Below, piece after piece: positions 1-8,473 of a stretch of 64,000 bases of DNA. The translations under genes were made by a program, and so were the position numbers. Location: positions 62,001 to 126,000 of the forward strand of contig JAHDYR010000014.1 in assembly GCA_019828565.1 (NCBI GenBank). Direction: 5' to 3'. Within the stretch, counting starts at the first letter, position 1, and each line of letters starts with the position of its first letter. Source of the stretch: Carpediemonas membranifera. Lineage: Eukaryota > Fornicata. The notes under the pieces were generated by a model. That model searched no databases. It was not told where the DNA came from and worked only from the letters and a program-made list of their open reading frames with translations.

Positions 1-1014
1 AGCAATGAGCTGCCGATCAGCAGTGGTGAGAATGATTAGATCATTCTTGTTCAAAACCTGATCTGGGAAAAATCTATGAGGCACGTTGACTGGATAAAAT
101 GAATCTGTATCTAATACATCCTTTGAGAACCAATCAACGCCATGGCCCGCGATTACCACCCCGGCGGGGGTGAACATTAATGTCCGGCCCCATCCAACTA
201 CCAGGCAAGACACCAGACAGTGCTTCTGCCATGACGGCAGCCGCGACTCGTACGCCGCTACCTCTGGGCATTGGGGGAAGGTGACACGTGTGGGCAAGGT
301 GATGTCTCCTCCCATTTCTTGAGGGAATCCGAGTTGGTGGCGTCGGTTCGATCCCCAGCCGAATAAACCCTTGGGAGTCACCCCAATAAAAGAGTTTTCA
401 GAGGAATAGACGCGTAATACCCTTGGCGAGTGGGGAATGACCCAGCCCGCTGTGCGCTGGGGTCTGTTGATCAGAAGATGACCAGCGTACAAGCAGTAGG
501 AGTCGTTGGTGAAGTCAAAGCACTCGCACACACCGTCCTTCTCAGAAACACGGTAGGAGAAGAGGAATTTCTTGCAGAGAAGCCACCCAGGGCATTCTGC
601 GAGGTTGAGCGAGTTGAAACCATGAAGGAGGGTGGCCCACAGCGTGCCCTGGAGCAGGGTGTGCAGGGCGACCGGGAGCTCCTCGCCCTCTGCAAGCTCG
701 ACGTTCATAGACAGCGGGGGGCCGTCTGTGAGGATGGACTGAGCGCGGTCGAGGAGGACTTGTGCTTTTGGTGCGAGAGGGGGAATTGCAGTGAGCATTA
801 CGGAAAGCGTTTCGAGTGTAGCGCTGCTTTCTGGCGCTCTATGTATCTCCTGATCGCGGACCGAGGGCATAACTTGGTTGAAGTGCCGCGAGTAGGCGTG
901 GCGAAGGAGAGAAGGAACGTCGCCAGGGATTTCGGCCGTCAAAACAACAGAAACATGGTAAACGGAGATTATTGCATCCTTCACATCATCTGGGGTGCTC
1001 TCAGCTGCATCCAT
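1..1014 (-). CDS. RCC1-like beta-propeller repeat protein, copy 1 (3' end outside window)
   Basis: The frame is open from an ATG at 1014 to the left edge, 338 codons with no stop; an in-frame stop lies just upstream of the ATG. The first ~130 residues are helical and unrecognised. After residue ~200 come degenerate RCC1-type blades, for example FIGVTPKGLFGWGSNRRHQL, which fits the family pattern of a hydrophobic strand, a DG/KG turn and a GWGxNxxxQLG segment. RCC1-like proteins act as Ran/Rab exchange factors or as interaction scaffolds; nothing here shows which. Residues 30-124 are encoded by a 286-bp block identical to the gene at 11016-12647, while residues before and after are strongly diverged. 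The start aligns exactly with that paralogue's start, which supports both. Confidence 0.7.
   Translation of the reverse strand, partial: MDAAESTPDDVKDAIISVYHVSVVLTAEIPGDVPSLLRHAYSRHFNQVMPSVRDQEIHRAPESSATLETLSVMLTAIPPLAPKAQVLLDRAQSILTDGPPLSMNVELAEGEELPVALHTLLQGTLWATLLHGFNSLNLAECPGWLLCKKFLFSYRVSEKDGVCECFDFTNDSYCLYAGHLLINRPQRTAGWVIPHSPRVLRVYSSENSFIGVTPKGLFGWGSNRRHQLGFPQEMGGDITLPTRVTFPQCPEVAAYESRLPSWQKHCLVSCLVVGWGRTLMFTPAGVVIAGHGVDWFSKDVLDTDSFYPVNVPHRFFPDQVLNKNDLIILTTADRQLIA
641..926 (-). repeat. 286-bp block identical to 11104-11389 (inverted copy)
   Basis: Read on the minus strand this block matches 11104-11389 on the plus strand base for base, as checked by eye. At both edges identity stops abruptly, although the two proteins are homologous beyond it at low identity. 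This looks like gene conversion between inverted paralogues about 10 kb apart; an assembly join is the alternative. Confidence 0.9.
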
Positions 1015-1509
1015 TCCACTGACCCCGACACGAGTGATGAGCTGACACTCGACTCACAGTCAGTCATCGTGCGGGCATGGCACTGACAGGTCGACCAGAA
1101 TGCTGATCATGCACGTGAACCGACTAACAAGTCTTAAAATTCCGCATTTTTGACTTGGCAGGGTAGGCGAAGGTTATGAAGGTCATGCTCAGCTGATTCG
1201 GCAAAAGCTCAGCGAGATGCCGCCATGGTATCGCAAGAAGACGCTGTTGTGGATGTGATGGCAGCATCCAGGTCATGCCCCATTCCAGGAAGCGAGGCAA
1301 TGCAATGATGGGGAAATGTGATTAATAGAGACGAAAAAATCGGTGTATGCCCTCAGCCTGCTGATTGCTTCGGGTTAAGACTGATTCTGTCATGCGCTTG
1401 CCGATTTGGTGTTCGATTTGGTGCGATCTTAAAGAAATCTACAGAACTTTTTTTCGTGCAAGACAAGAACCTCGTTCTAGTTTGTCCTTTCACGCCGCAA
1501 CTCACACAT
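1015..1509. other. Divergent intergenic region, RCC1-like gene / aldolase gene
   Basis: This 495-bp spacer separates two divergent start codons. No conserved gene, tRNA or repeat was recognised. The last 60 bases before the aldolase ATG are T- and A-rich with a run of eight T, unlike the GC-rich coding sequence, and may hold the aldolase promoter. Confidence 0.5.
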
Positions 1510-2472
1510 ATGCCTCTCGTTCCTCTCAAGCAGATCCTCGACAACGCCATCGCCGGCGGCTACGGTGTCCCCGCTCTTAACGTCAACAACATGGAGGCCA
1601 TCCAGGCCATCTCTGCTGCTGCCAAGAAGGTCAAGTCCCCTCTTATCGTCCAGGCTTCCCGCGGTGCCCTCAAGTACACCAACCTCATCTACCTCAAGCA
1701 CCTCATGATGGCTGCCTCCGAGGAGAACCCCGAGATCCCTATGGCCCTTCACCTCGACCACGGCGACAACATCGAGTCCGTTAAGACCGCCATCGACCTC
1801 GGCTTCACCTCTGTCATGATCGACGCCTCCCACCACTCCTACGAGGAGAACGTCCGCATCACCAAGGAGGTCGTCGACTACGCTCACCAGTTCGGCGTCA
1901 CCGTCGAGGCTGAGCTCGGCACTCTCGGCGGCATCGAGGAGGATATCACCGGCGAGGTCCAGCTCACCGACCCCGACCAGGCCGAGGATTTCGTCAAGAC
2001 TACCGGCGTCGACTGCCTCGCCGTCGCCATCGGCACCTCCCACGGCGCCTACAAGTTCAAGTCCGAGCCCAAGCTCGCCATCGACCTTGTCAAGACCATC
2101 TCTGACCGCGTCCACATCCCCCTCGTCATGCACGGCTCCTCCTCCGTCCCCGTCGAGCTCCGCGAGCAGATCAACAAGTACGGCGGCGCCATGCCAGACG
2201 CCTGCGGTGTCCCGATCTCTGCCATCCAGGCCGCTGTCAAGAACGGTGTCGCCAAGATCAACGTCGACACTGACCTCCGCATGGCCATGACAGGTGCCAT
2301 CCGCAAGGTCTTCGTCGAGCAGCCCGATAAGTTCGACCCCCGCGACTACTGCCGCCCCGGCCGTGAGGCCATCCAGGCCCAGGCCGAGGTCAAGATGACC
2401 GCGTTCGGCTCTGCTGGCCACGCCGGCGACTACACCCCCGCCACTCTCGAGGAGTACAAGGCCAAGTACTAA
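1510..2472 (+). CDS. FBA: Fructose-1,6-bisphosphate aldolase, class II
   Basis: 320 residues, the usual length for short class II aldolases such as those of diplomonads. It cleaves fructose-1,6-bisphosphate to dihydroxyacetone phosphate and glyceraldehyde-3-phosphate in cytosolic glycolysis with a divalent metal. Metal and catalytic signatures are visible in order: HLDHGD near residue 82, SVMIDASH near 103, EAELGTLGG near 132, a conserved SHGAYKF segment, and HGSSSVP near 207 followed by a phosphate-binding NVDTDLR segment near 255. The frame is open upstream, but the ATG at 1510 gives the family N-terminus (MPLVPL). Codon use is extremely C-ending, as expected of a highly expressed gene. It has no obvious functional partner among its neighbours. 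Confidence 0.95.
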   Translation: MPLVPLKQILDNAIAGGYGVPALNVNNMEAIQAISAAAKKVKSPLIVQASRGALKYTNLIYLKHLMMAASEENPEIPMALHLDHGDNIESVKTAIDLGFTSVMIDASHHSYEENVRITKEVVDYAHQFGVTVEAELGTLGGIEEDITGEVQLTDPDQAEDFVKTTGVDCLAVAIGTSHGAYKFKSEPKLAIDLVKTISDRVHIPLVMHGSSSVPVELREQINKYGGAMPDACGVPISAIQAAVKNGVAKINVDTDLRMAMTGAIRKVFVEQPDKFDPRDYCRPGREAIQAQAEVKMTAFGSAGHAGDYTPATLEEYKAKY

Positions 2473-2544
2473 ATATGTTATTTAAGCCGATTGATTGCAT
2501 TATTTTATGAAGCCAGACTCTGCGACAACGACATTTTCTCCCGC

Positions 2545-4242
2545 TCACAAGAACCCGTCGTCGGAAACGTCACTGAGGTCATCGTCATCGTCGTCCCACG
2601 GAGCCTTATGGCCCACGGCAGTGGATGGGGCACTGCCGAACCTCGACCTTGATGGCAGGATAACATCGTCACCCCCAGCAGGCCCGATGGCAAGACCACC
2701 GCCGACAACAAAGGAGGACTTCGAACCCGAAGCAAAGGAGCCAGTACCGACTGCGGCCAGGCTCTTGCTGAGCCGGGTGGGTGTGACCTGCTGCCGCTCC
2801 TTTGGCACAGTGCGGCCAGTTTCCCCCACGATTGGAGTGATGGGGTCCGGGATGATCCCAGGTCTCGAGGCCGGCTGAGGCTGCTCGGCTGGCTTAGAAG
2901 CCACCTTTCTACCGGTACTCGGCGAACTCTTTGACTTTGACGCCGACTTTGGCGATTTGACTCTTTCTTTTTTGCCGGAACTTCTGGGACTCTTGACTGG
3001 GGTCAGAGTCGTGCTTGCCGGAGTCGGTGGAGTCACACTCATTGTTGCCTCAGACATGGCGGCGGACAGCTCTTTCCGGACTTCATGAGTGAGGTCCGGT
3101 GTCGCTTCACCAATCACTGGTTCGGGACTGGCGCTGCGGCTGGCGTTGAGGTCCTGCATACTCATTCTCTGGGCGATATCCTCGAGCGTGGGGCGGGTAT
3201 CGGGCTCAGAGGGTAGGTGGGTCTGATTTTGGGCGATCGATTGAGGTTCCGCGGCCACATCTGATACTCTTGCCGGACTAGCCTCAGACTCTGGTGACTC
3301 GACAAAATGTGCCGGAGTAGGAGTGCTCTCCTCGTGCTGCTCGATCTTTCCAGCGACCGCAGACTCTGACAGGGGCTGTTTGAATGTTTCAAATCTCATT
3401 GGGGCCGCGTTTGTCCTCTGAGTCACCGGCATCGTCTTCCCGACCCCAATTGTGACTCCGACTTGAGGCCCAACCCGCACAGTCGCGTTTGACCCAGCTA
3501 TTGACCCAGATTCAGCAACCTCAGGGGATATATGTCTGACGACCCCGACCGCCACCTCATCACGTGGGGCGCTCCGTTCAAACTCAGCCAGAGTCGGCCT
3601 GTCTCTACTTTCAGGGGCAGCACTCCGACTGGGCGATTGGACCTGCTTCAAGCCACTGCTCGCGGTGTTCGGCAGGGACGAGGACCAAGCGGCCTTTGTC
3701 GCGCGAGACTGTCCCACGGCCACAACCTTTGGTTCAGTGACTACGGCGGACGGCTGCACGGTGCCAGACTCTGTAACCGAGTCATCTTCGAATGGAATGA
3801 GCTCGGGTGTTTCAACCGTGCTGGGCTCCTCTCCCTTGTCAGAGACGGATCCGTCAGTGGCCGTGAAGACAAGGTCATCAGATTCGGCTGTTTCATCCTC
3901 GAGAGCGGCACTGTCGCGGATCGTTGTGAGGCGGTGAGTGTGTTGCTGCCTCAGAAGCTTGCGTTTCGTGGTGAGGAAGGTGAGCTGCATGCGGCGCTCC
4001 TGGAGATCCTTCTCTCGGGCCTCCTCGTCAGCATAATTTCGTCTATCTGTCCTAAGGGACTTCTCCTCAGTCCTTGCTCTTAGCTCTAAATGCTCCAACA
4101 ATTGTCTGTCGAGCTCAGGCTTCATTGCGCGGATTTTGCCAAAGAATTCCATCTCAGCCTCCTTGTACTGTGTTTCAAGCTCCACTCTACGCTGTTGGTA
4201 TGTTCTAATGCGCTTGAAGTAGCTGTCTAGCCTCCTATCCAT
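2545..4242 (-). CDS. Coiled-coil protein with long disordered tail, function unknown
   Basis: 565 residues from an ATG at 4242. Residues 1-115 are charged and helical, consistent with a coiled coil. The remainder is rich in S, T, P, E and A, consistent with disorder, with a basic lysine/serine tract near residues 430-460. The end is acidic, with WDDDDDD followed by SDVSDD. No catalytic motif or conserved domain was recognised. Next to radial spoke and OFD1-like genes it could be a centrosome or axoneme protein, but that is only guilt by association. It is convergent with the aldolase, with about 70 bp between the stop codons. Confidence 0.75.
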   Translation of the reverse strand: MDRRLDSYFKRIRTYQQRRVELETQYKEAEMEFFGKIRAMKPELDRQLLEHLELRARTEEKSLRTDRRNYADEEAREKDLQERRMQLTFLTTKRKLLRQQHTHRLTTIRDSAALEDETAESDDLVFTATDGSVSDKGEEPSTVETPELIPFEDDSVTESGTVQPSAVVTEPKVVAVGQSRATKAAWSSSLPNTASSGLKQVQSPSRSAAPESRDRPTLAEFERSAPRDEVAVGVVRHISPEVAESGSIAGSNATVRVGPQVGVTIGVGKTMPVTQRTNAAPMRFETFKQPLSESAVAGKIEQHEESTPTPAHFVESPESEASPARVSDVAAEPQSIAQNQTHLPSEPDTRPTLEDIAQRMSMQDLNASRSASPEPVIGEATPDLTHEVRKELSAAMSEATMSVTPPTPASTTLTPVKSPRSSGKKERVKSPKSASKSKSSPSTGRKVASKPAEQPQPASRPGIIPDPITPIVGETGRTVPKERQQVTPTRLSKSLAAVGTGSFASGSKSSFVVGGGLAIGPAGGDDVILPSRSRFGSAPSTAVGHKAPWDDDDDDLSDVSDDGFL

Positions 4243-4400
4243 CGAAATTCTCCAAATTCGAAGGGCAAAAGTGCACCGACGTACAACCGGCGAGTGTGTG
4301 TTTTATGTCCATATACAACTATGCCGGCGAAGCATAAGACAACGCCACTACCTTATCCGCTTCCATACGACACATTTTACAACAACCAATACTGTGCAAC

Positions 4401-5240
4401 TTACCTGATCTTAAATGGCAAGCAGGCGTCATAAACGCCCGTCCCGCAATACACAGACCCGCACACCGCCGCCTGGGGCACAACGTACGCCACGTGGCCC
4501 GGGTAGAACTGGTTCCTCAGCAGCACGAGCTGCTCGGCCTCGTCGTACTCGATCTTCCAGGTGTACTTGGGGGTGGTCTCAGCCAGGGTCGGGGTGACCC
4601 ACATGCTTGCCGGGACGGGGTTTACACCGTCAACCTTGCTCAGGCACTCGATCACTGCTGTCTTGAGCGCGTATTTCGCGGGCTTGGTGACGTCCTCGAT
4701 CTTGACTCCGGAAAAGGCCGGGTTGACCGTGATCCCCTCGGATGTGCGGTAGTAGAACCCGATGGGGGCGATATCAGTGTCCTGGGAGATGCGATCGACC
4801 ATCATCTTCAGCCGGTGAAGCTCGGTGGCGACGGGCTCGGGCTTGGGCTTCGTCTTGGCCTCCTGCTCGCCCTCCTCTTCGTCGTGCTCGGCCTCATCCT
4901 TGGGAGGGTTGAGGAGCAGAGAGCTGTCACCGGTGAATGGCTTCTGGCAATCGATGTGGTAGCCGTGGTTGTTCATGGCCTCGACGAGCTTGGGAGAAAG
5001 CGGGGGAAGCTGCGCCCACTCGGCACCAGTGAACGAGTAGAACACAAGGGGTTGCTCCTTGATGTCTTCAGTCAGAAAGCCGCGGCAGATGTAGTAATCA
5101 TGAAGATCGCCCTGGATTATGCCCCAAAATGTTGCATGCTTGAGTTTGTAATCGCGCCTGAGAACAGGAAGCGTTAGTTTCATCGCAGCATTCACCTCAG
5201 CGGGAACGCCGACAAGGGAGGTGGCAAATTTGTCGTTCAT
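4401..5240 (-). CDS. RSPH9: Radial spoke head protein 9 homologue
   Basis: 279 residues from an ATG at 5240, close to the length of animal and algal RSPH9. The N-terminal part has the family pattern of a short helical start, then FWGIIQGDLHDYYICRG, then FYSFTGAEWAQLPPL. The C-terminus VYCGTGVYDACLPF corresponds to the VYVGTG...LPF ending recalled for the family. Residues ~110-135 are an acidic low-complexity insert. RSPH9 is part of the radial spoke head that links the central pair to outer doublet dyneins in motile axonemes. This supports a motile cilium in the organism, in line with the enkurin, CFAP65 and CEP104 genes in the window. Confidence 0.85.
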   Translation of the reverse strand: MNDKFATSLVGVPAEVNAAMKLTLPVLRRDYKLKHATFWGIIQGDLHDYYICRGFLTEDIKEQPLVFYSFTGAEWAQLPPLSPKLVEAMNNHGYHIDCQKPFTGDSSLLLNPPKDEAEHDEEEGEQEAKTKPKPEPVATELHRLKMMVDRISQDTDIAPIGFYYRTSEGITVNPAFSGVKIEDVTKPAKYALKTAVIECLSKVDGVNPVPASMWVTPTLAETTPKYTWKIEYDEAEQLVLLRNQFYPGHVAYVVPQAAVCGSVYCGTGVYDACLPFKIR

Positions 5241-5520
5241 CTTGTGATGGTCTTTTCTGACAATTCAATTTGTCTTTGCTCGAAGCATGGGCCACCGTGG
5301 AGGTAGAGCGCTATAAGACGTGTAGTCCCGCATTGTGGAAGCACGACCAGATATATCCCACTGGCTTTCATTCAACAGTCAACCGCAAGCCACGTACACT
5401 GGTGTGAATGACGCCGTCGAGGGCGGACACAAGCAGAGCAGCTCCATCGTATAGTCTCATGTCAGAGAACATCCAATTTTATCCACCACCCGCCATGCTG
5501 TTTCAAGACTCGACTCCAAT

Positions 5521-6927
5521 TCAGTCGCTCAGAATCTCCATAGTTTCATCGACGATGGACTCAAAATCATCCGTATACTGGGTCAAACCACTGATATTCG
5601 ACCGTCTACTCTGCTGTGTTGACGGCGTCGAGTAGGCCTCAGATCTCGCGCTTTCACTGCCGGAAATCACACCAACCTCAGACACGACCGTAGATCTGCC
5701 GGACCCGGCGGACCCAGAGCTCGATGAAGAAGTGGCAGTCGACCCGGCAGTTGTTGGGACTAGGGACGTCGCTGAGGAATGGGCAATGGGCGAGGGCGGG
5801 GTTCTGGAGACCGAGCGGCGCTGGGGGGAGACGGGGATGGGAGCCCGCTCGGGCATGGGGCGCTGGCTGTTGGCGGTAACTGTTGATTTGAGTATCTCAA
5901 GCTGGCTTCTGAGTGAATCTCTCTCCAACTCCATTTTGTAACGATCCTTCTCGACCTCGGCCAGCTTCTGCCTTGCGGTGTCCAGCTGTGAATTCAGGGA
6001 CTCTGTCAGCGTCATCGCGGCCCGGCGCACTCTATCATCGTAGTCAACTTCCATCCGGCGACGATCATCGTCAATATCCATTCCCTTGCGCTTGATGCTC
6101 TGTTCCAGCACTCTAAGGCGTTCCAGGTCCTTTTCCACGGCACTCTCACGCTGCGCGAGGCTCTGTTTGAGTCCTTCAAAGTCTTGCTGCGCCTCCCGTC
6201 GTTCCCTGTCGAGCCGATCCCTCAGCTTCCGGTTGTCCGCCTCCAGGTCCTCGAGCTTGAAGTTAAAGTCCCTCCTAAGTTGCTCCAGCTCTCTTCTATG
6301 CAGATCCCTCATATTGTTCCGCTCAGTCCTTGCACCATCTTCTTTCGCAGCTTGGACGTCGGCTTCTTTCCGACGCTCAAACTCGGCGTAGAGCTTATCG
6401 CGCACTTCCCGCTCAATTTCTGCCCTGTCTAGTGCTCTATTCGGATAGCTAGCAGGGGACCCGAGCTCTAGTTGTCTCAGCGTCTCTTGCAGAGAGGGGG
6501 CGGCATCTGTCTGCACTCCATCGTGTACCCGACCAGAGGAGCGCGCCTGGTAGTCTGAGATGATCTGGAGGAGCACAGGCCTGTCTCGGGTGATCCCGGG
6601 GAGAGAGTGGCGCATTAGGCTCACGATGTCGGCTCTGTCCGCGGTGACGTGGGCCTCAGAGTTAAATACAGAGGCCGTGGAGGGGCAGTACTCGTCTAAG
6701 TAGTCTTGGATACACTTATTGGTAAGGGATTGCTCCTCTGAAAGCTCCGTAGTGTCTTTGCTGTCTGAACGGAGGGCAGATTCAAGGACCATGGCGCGCA
6801 GCTGAGTCTACATAAGATTTCGGAGATGTTGACAAACTTTCAGCTTATCAGCTATGTGCCAGTCCGCTAGGCGGTCTTTCCACGCCTGCTGGAACTCCTC
6901 AGCGTTCATCTCGTAGGATTTTGGCAT
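5521..6927 (-). CDS. OFD1: OFD1/FOP-family LisH coiled-coil protein, two exons
   Basis: Proposed exons are 6927-6838 and 6807-5521, joined over a 30-nt intron, giving 458 residues. The second exon alone has an ATG at 6792, but this would cut the conserved N-terminal domain. With the intron removed, KLKTQLRAMVLESAL matches the FOP/OFD1 pattern of LKxxLRAxVxxAL without a gap. A LisH motif follows (NKCIQDYLDEYCPSTASVF), then ~250 residues of coiled coil and a serine-rich tail ending in DDFESIVDETMEIL. Proteins of this family sit at centrioles and basal bodies and act in docking and ciliogenesis. OFD1 is the closest in layout (LisH plus a long coiled coil); FOP/FOPNL are shorter. The true start could also be the ATG at 6909 or further upstream. 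Confidence 0.65.
6808..6837 (-). other. Predicted 30-nt intron in OFD1-like gene
   Basis: It begins GTTTGT and ends TTATGTAG on the minus strand. It contains the only in-frame stop (TAG, 6810-6808) between two open frames. Removing 30 nt keeps the frame and restores the conserved N-terminal helix. An acceptor six bases later (ACTCAG, 36 nt) would also keep frame but gives a two-residue gap against the family. Confidence 0.6.
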
Positions 6928-7045
6928 AAGATGCACTGGCAAAAATTGTCTAGTTCGCGAACTTCTGGCCATCATAGGCGAGCTACACAGTTGCTGAGCC
7001 AACTTTTGTAGCCGATGACCCTGTTTTCTCTGCAAAATTCTCAAT

Positions 7046-7057
7046 GTGCAGTTTATG
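7046..7057 (+). promoter_or_regulatory. 12-mer GTGCAGTTTATG, copy 1 of 3
   Basis: The same 12 bases occur at 32926-32937 and 34425-34436. Here it lies between the divergent OFD1-like and IFT80-like genes, and its last three bases form the first ATG of the latter. It may be an initiator-type element; no transcript data are available. Confidence 0.3.
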
Positions 7058-8281
7058 CGCTACGTTTATACGAAGGAAATGAGGTCAGCTCTGTTCAGCA
7101 TCAGCGAAATTGAGACTGATTCGTACAGAAAGATAGAGATTATTGCGCTAGAGTCCGAATCGTCCGTTCAGGATATGCCTACAGAGACACTTCACCTTGC
7201 CTCGGACGAGCGCGTCCTTCTGATCTCTGCAGACGACAAATACGGAACTGTCGTAACAAACACATCTATTTACACGGTCATGCTTTCCAACGACCGTATA
7301 TTCACAAATTTCATCCCTCTCAATGCCAAGGAGACCCCCATTGGCATCTACCAGTGCGAGACGTACTTCGCCCTTCATATGAGCGACGCCACCGTGTTTA
7401 TCTATACGCTAGGGTCTGATACACCCACCAGGCTGCCCACTGGCGCTCCTCCTGCCGCCCTCCTTGCCGCCTCGAAAGATGCTCTAATTCTGTGTGTGCC
7501 TTCGCCGACCGGGACGCGTGTCCGCCTGTTCTCTCCCACCACCGGCAAGGATGTCCTCATCAACGGCGCTCCGTTTAAAGGCATTGTCCCCCTGAACGGG
7601 GTTTGCCGTATGAGCGTCTCCCCCGACGGCAAGCTAGTCTCCCTGCTCGACCGGACTGATCAGCTTTTCGTGCTGTCTACCGAGGACCCTGGTGACGTGA
7701 GACTCCTTGCTGACGGCGTCACCGCCCACAGCTGGCTCAGCGAGCTCCCGGCACTTGTTTACATCGCTAAGGGTGAGCTCCGTTTCTGCGTTTGTCCCCA
7801 GGCAGCCTTAGTGGACGGGGATCTTGTGAAGAGCGCTACAATGCAACTAGCATGCCCCTTCGCAGTCAGCAAGACAACCACTATCGAATACGCCACTCCA
7901 ACCGAAGCACTGATCGTAACGCCCCCAGGTAACGGTACAGCCCCCGCCATGGCCCAGGTACCCACCCCCTTCTTCGCCCAGCCTCTGCATCGAGCCTTGG
8001 GCCGCAGTACCCGCGGCAATCTCGGGCCGGCACTCACTGCTTGCTACTCTCTTATCAGACACATGAGCGCTGATTCAGCGGCGAATTCATCATCAGAAGT
8101 GCCTCAGGATGCACTATGGGCGGCCATTGCGACGCATGCGATGTTCCAGGGAGACCGGAGTGCGGCGATGAGGGCGTACGGCGAGCTCGGTTGGTATAGT
8201 CGGGTGAAGTTCATTCAGAGTCTGCAGGGCATGGAACACGGCGAGTTGAATGCGGCGCTGAGGGAGTTTAGGGCATACTAG
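7055..8281 (+). CDS. IFT80-like protein (second propeller and C-terminal helices only)
   Basis: 408 residues from the ATG at 7055; the ATG at 7079 is equally possible. Residues ~40-270 read as beta-propeller strands (for example SVSPDGKLVSLLDRTDQLFV). The last ~55 residues, from DALWAAIATHAMFQGD on, fit the helical segment of IFT80 (LWxxLAxxAxxxxDxxxAExAYxxIG..+V.+I.SI). IFT80 is an IFT-B subunit that works in intraflagellar transport. The protein is about half the usual length of ~770, lacking the first WD40 propeller and the rest of the C-terminal solenoid. It is therefore either a shortened orthologue or a paralogue. Another WD40/IFT protein is possible. Confidence 0.5.
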   Translation: MRYVYTKEMRSALFSISEIETDSYRKIEIIALESESSVQDMPTETLHLASDERVLLISADDKYGTVVTNTSIYTVMLSNDRIFTNFIPLNAKETPIGIYQCETYFALHMSDATVFIYTLGSDTPTRLPTGAPPAALLAASKDALILCVPSPTGTRVRLFSPTTGKDVLINGAPFKGIVPLNGVCRMSVSPDGKLVSLLDRTDQLFVLSTEDPGDVRLLADGVTAHSWLSELPALVYIAKGELRFCVCPQAALVDGDLVKSATMQLACPFAVSKTTTIEYATPTEALIVTPPGNGTAPAMAQVPTPFFAQPLHRALGRSTRGNLGPALTACYSLIRHMSADSAANSSSEVPQDALWAAIATHAMFQGDRSAAMRAYGELGWYSRVKFIQSLQGMEHGELNAALREFRAY

Positions 8282-8473
8282 GTGTGTAAATTACTGCATC
8301 AGCTATTCTCGGGCGGGCCAACAGGGCCGGGAATTGGTTGAGAGAGTATGGGTGTTGTGCATGCACCTAAGCACTCGCAGTGTGCTTGCTACTACCAAGC
8401 GACGACCGTTGCGGCTGGTGCTCTGGGGCAAACCTGCACATCGCTCAAGTGGGAAAGGTTGCGTTTTGAGAGC

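Noticed and set aside
340..370. T-arm-like GGTTCGATCCCC string
   Set aside because: It lies inside the conserved coding sequence of the RCC1-like gene (GWGSNRR), and no D-arm or anticodon arm fits around it.
1477..2421. Long antisense frame opposite the aldolase gene (314 codons)
   Set aside because: It is a by-product of strong C-ending codon bias on the coding strand; its composition is all D, G, L and V with no domain.
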